A DNA stretch of 37,725 nucleotides, taken from Myxococcales bacterium. GTDB lineage: Bacteria > Myxococcota_A > Polyangia > Polyangiales > Polyangiaceae. Of this stretch, positions 36,213 to 37,725 are shown one piece after another. The notes under the pieces are model-generated. The model was not told the origin of the DNA, did not search any database, and saw nothing but the letters and a program-made list of their open reading frames with translations. The stretch lies in assembly GCA_003154095.1 (NCBI GenBank), contig PMCK01000588.1:1-37725 (forward strand). Reading direction: 5' to 3'. The position numbers and the translations under genes were made by a program. Numbering within the stretch: the first letter of the stretch is position 1; each line of letters begins with the position of its first letter.

Positions 36213-37289
36213 ATGTCGAAAAGAGTCCGGGTGTTGGCCGTAGACGACTCGGCGCTGATGCGTCGAACTCTGCGTAGAATAATCGAGGCCGACCCCGAGC
36301 TCGAGCTCTTGGACACCGCGCGCGATGGTGCAGATGCCATTGCCAAAGCGCGAGAACTGCGCCCAGACGTCATGTCCATGGATATCAATATGCCCAAATT
36401 GGACGGCATTTCCGCCCTGCAGATACTGCTCGCTGAAGAGATCTGCCCGGTAGTAATGCTGTCCAGCTTGACGCAAAAAGGTGCCACGACGACTTTCGAA
36501 GCACTGGAGTTAGGCGCCTTCGACTACGTGGCAAAGCCCGACGGCACGGTATCGGACCTCGGTGTCGTGGCCAAGGAACTCTGTCTCAAGCTCAAGGCTG
36601 CCGCAAAGTCGGGAACTCTGCGTCGCCTGCGAGGGCACCATCGGCACGGCCAAGCTCGAACGCGTGCGCAGGCGCCGGCTAGACCCGAGGCATCGCGGTC
36701 AACCAAAACTATTGCTCACGGCACATTCAAAGCAGTAGCCATCGGGATTTCAACGGGCGGGCCCTCAACGATTCAGGAAGTACTTCCCAAGATCCCCGCT
36801 GACAGGAACGCCGCCGTCTTCCTAGTGCAGCACATGCCAGCGTCATTCACGGCCACGTTTGCTCGCAGACTCGACGAGAGTTGTTCGTTGACAGTGGTGG
36901 AGACGAGCGCAGGGATGGAAGTGGAGCCGGGATATTGTTACGTGAGTCGCGGAGGCCTGCATTTGGTGCTGTATCGAAACGGCGTCGGCAAGGTGATGAT
37001 CCGTACACCAAGCACACCTGAAACACTATTTAGACCTTCGGTGAATGTAATGATGGAGTCAGTGTTGAATACATACGGTCGCGACACCATCGGTGTACTC
37101 ATGACCGGTATCGGAGACGATGGCGCCGATCAAATGGTGCAAATCAAGCAAAAGGGTGGTTACACAATTGCCGAAAGCGAGGAGAGTGCCGTCGTTTTTG
37201 GCATGCCGCGCGAAGCCATAGAGCGCGGGGGAGCCTGTGAGATTCGCCCCAGCTGGGAGGTCGCTGAAGCGATCCTCAAAAGGCTATAG
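36213..37289 (+). CDS. cheB: Receptor methylesterase/deamidase CheB
   Basis: A 358-aa CheB. The receiver has VDDSALMRR, acceptor Asp in MDINMPKLDG, SSLT and VAKPDG. A long basic His/Arg-rich linker (about 130-165) leads to the esterase domain, with Ser in IGISTGG, His in VQHMPASF and Asp in MTGIGDDGADQM. The GIGDDG motif and DINMP acceptor mark it as the most divergent of the four CheBs here. It starts 17 bp after the triple-CheW gene (AAGAGG site upstream), so it belongs to cluster IV. A HEAT-repeat gene follows after 8 bp. No cheR of this cluster is in view. Confidence 0.95.
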   Translation: MSKRVRVLAVDDSALMRRTLRRIIEADPELELLDTARDGADAIAKARELRPDVMSMDINMPKLDGISALQILLAEEICPVVMLSSLTQKGATTTFEALELGAFDYVAKPDGTVSDLGVVAKELCLKLKAAAKSGTLRRLRGHHRHGQARTRAQAPARPEASRSTKTIAHGTFKAVAIGISTGGPSTIQEVLPKIPADRNAAVFLVQHMPASFTATFARRLDESCSLTVVETSAGMEVEPGYCYVSRGGLHLVLYRNGVGKVMIRTPSTPETLFRPSVNVMMESVLNTYGRDTIGVLMTGIGDDGADQMVQIKQKGGYTIAESEESAVVFGMPREAIERGGACEIRPSWEVAEAILKRL

Positions 37290-37297
37290 GTTACACT

Positions 37298-37725
37298 ATG
37301 ATACAAGAGAGCAGTATTCGAGCACGACTTTGGGACGAAGACGAGTCCGTGCGAGCCTTAGCCGCGGAGGACGCCGGTTATGACGACCTGGCCGAAGCCA
37401 TCGGTCCACTCTGTGAGCGGTTGACCCTGGAGCCTTCGCGCTCAATGCGTCAGACCATTATGGCCGCGCTGCTCCGCATGACGCACCTGGATGTCATCGA
37501 GCCAGCATTGGCACTATTTGACAGTGAAGACGTCTTCATTCGCAATTCGGCGGTCTCATTGCTGCAGGCCAAGGGCCAAGCTGCGTTACGTGGCCTTGAG
37601 CGACGCTTCGCTAGCTCCGATCCGGATATACGAAAGTTGGTCCTGGACACGCTATCGGCAATCGGAGGCGACAAAGCGGAAGGGTTGCTGGCTCGCGGCC
37701 TGCGGGATCCCGATCTCAATGTCCA
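37298..37725 (+). CDS. HEAT-repeat protein, 5' part (runs off the window)
   Basis: Translation from the ATG at 37298 stays open for 142 codons to the window edge. It consists of repeated helical pairs of HEAT type: RALAAEDAGYDDLAEAI, then MRQTIMAALLRMTHLDVIEPAL, IRNSAVSLLQAKGQAALRGL, and IRKLVLDTLSAIGGDKAEGLL. The D-P/S-D-x-x-[IV]-R turns are typical of HEAT/PBS-lyase-like repeats. Such proteins bind partners and have no enzymatic signature. It follows cheB after 8 bp and so is probably co-transcribed. I have seen HEAT-repeat genes beside che genes in deltaproteobacterial-type clusters (recollection, not checked). The ribosome site is weak. Its C-terminus is unknown. Confidence 0.85.
   Translation, partial: MIQESSIRARLWDEDESVRALAAEDAGYDDLAEAIGPLCERLTLEPSRSMRQTIMAALLRMTHLDVIEPALALFDSEDVFIRNSAVSLLQAKGQAALRGLERRFASSDPDIRKLVLDTLSAIGGDKAEGLLARGLRDPDLNV

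Overview
The window is almost wall-to-wall chemosensory signalling genes. By eye the G+C is in the mid-50s percent, genes are tightly packed with many 1-4 bp ATGA/GTGA/TGATG overlaps, and Shine-Dalgarno sequences precede many but not all starts. There are no rRNA, tRNA, flagellar or pilus genes. The mix (CheX phosphatases, HDOD proteins, STAS proteins, a long multi-HAMP receptor, a HEAT-repeat protein beside cheB) suggests a Gram-negative with many chemosensory arrays. A Myxococcota/deltaproteobacterial-type lineage is my best guess, from family resemblance of several uncharacterised proteins, but it is inference only.

Layout. Cluster I (1-10096, rightward): 3' end of cheA, cheW, a 1289-aa transmembrane multi-HAMP receptor, cheR, cheD, an HDOD-receiver fusion, cheX, cheB and a bacteriohemerythrin. 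An uncharacterised 184-aa gene follows (10359-10913). Cluster II (10927-20064): a leftward operon reading STAS, cheY, cheA, cheW, transmembrane MCP, cheR fused to a degenerate cheD, and a soluble MCP-like protein with a CheZ-like motif. It faces a rightward cheB, which is divergent from a second stand-alone cheD. About 800 bp without an intact gene follows (20065-20863), holding a perfect 15-bp palindrome and the remains of an HDOD gene. Cluster III (20864-29607): a leftward cheY-cheX-cheC/X-like trio diverges from a rightward cheX, PAS-MCP, cheA, cheW, cheY, cheB, cheR series. Then come a SEC14/STAS-like protein, an HDOD protein and an internally deleted IS3-type element with recognisable ends (31238-32205). 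Cluster IV (32331 to the end): a soluble receptor with two signalling tips, a triple-CheW scaffold with a helical insert, a fourth cheB, and a HEAT-repeat protein cut by the window edge. No cheA, cheR or cheY for this cluster is in view.

How the parts fit. Each cluster has its own receptor and its own CheW and CheB; clusters I-III also have a CheA and a CheR. Phosphate removal appears to use CheX/CheC-type proteins in I and III and possibly a CheZ-like receptor derivative in II. Adaptation is varied: three CheR, four CheB, two intact CheD and one CheD-like domain lacking its cysteine. Two receptors end in aromatic pentapeptides of the CheR/CheB-tether type, and one CheR (cluster II) has the long Gly-Pro-His loop expected of a tether-binding enzyme. 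The most unusual pieces are the CheR-pseudoCheD fusion, the CheZ-like MCP derivative, and the dual-tip receptor with its triple-CheW partner.
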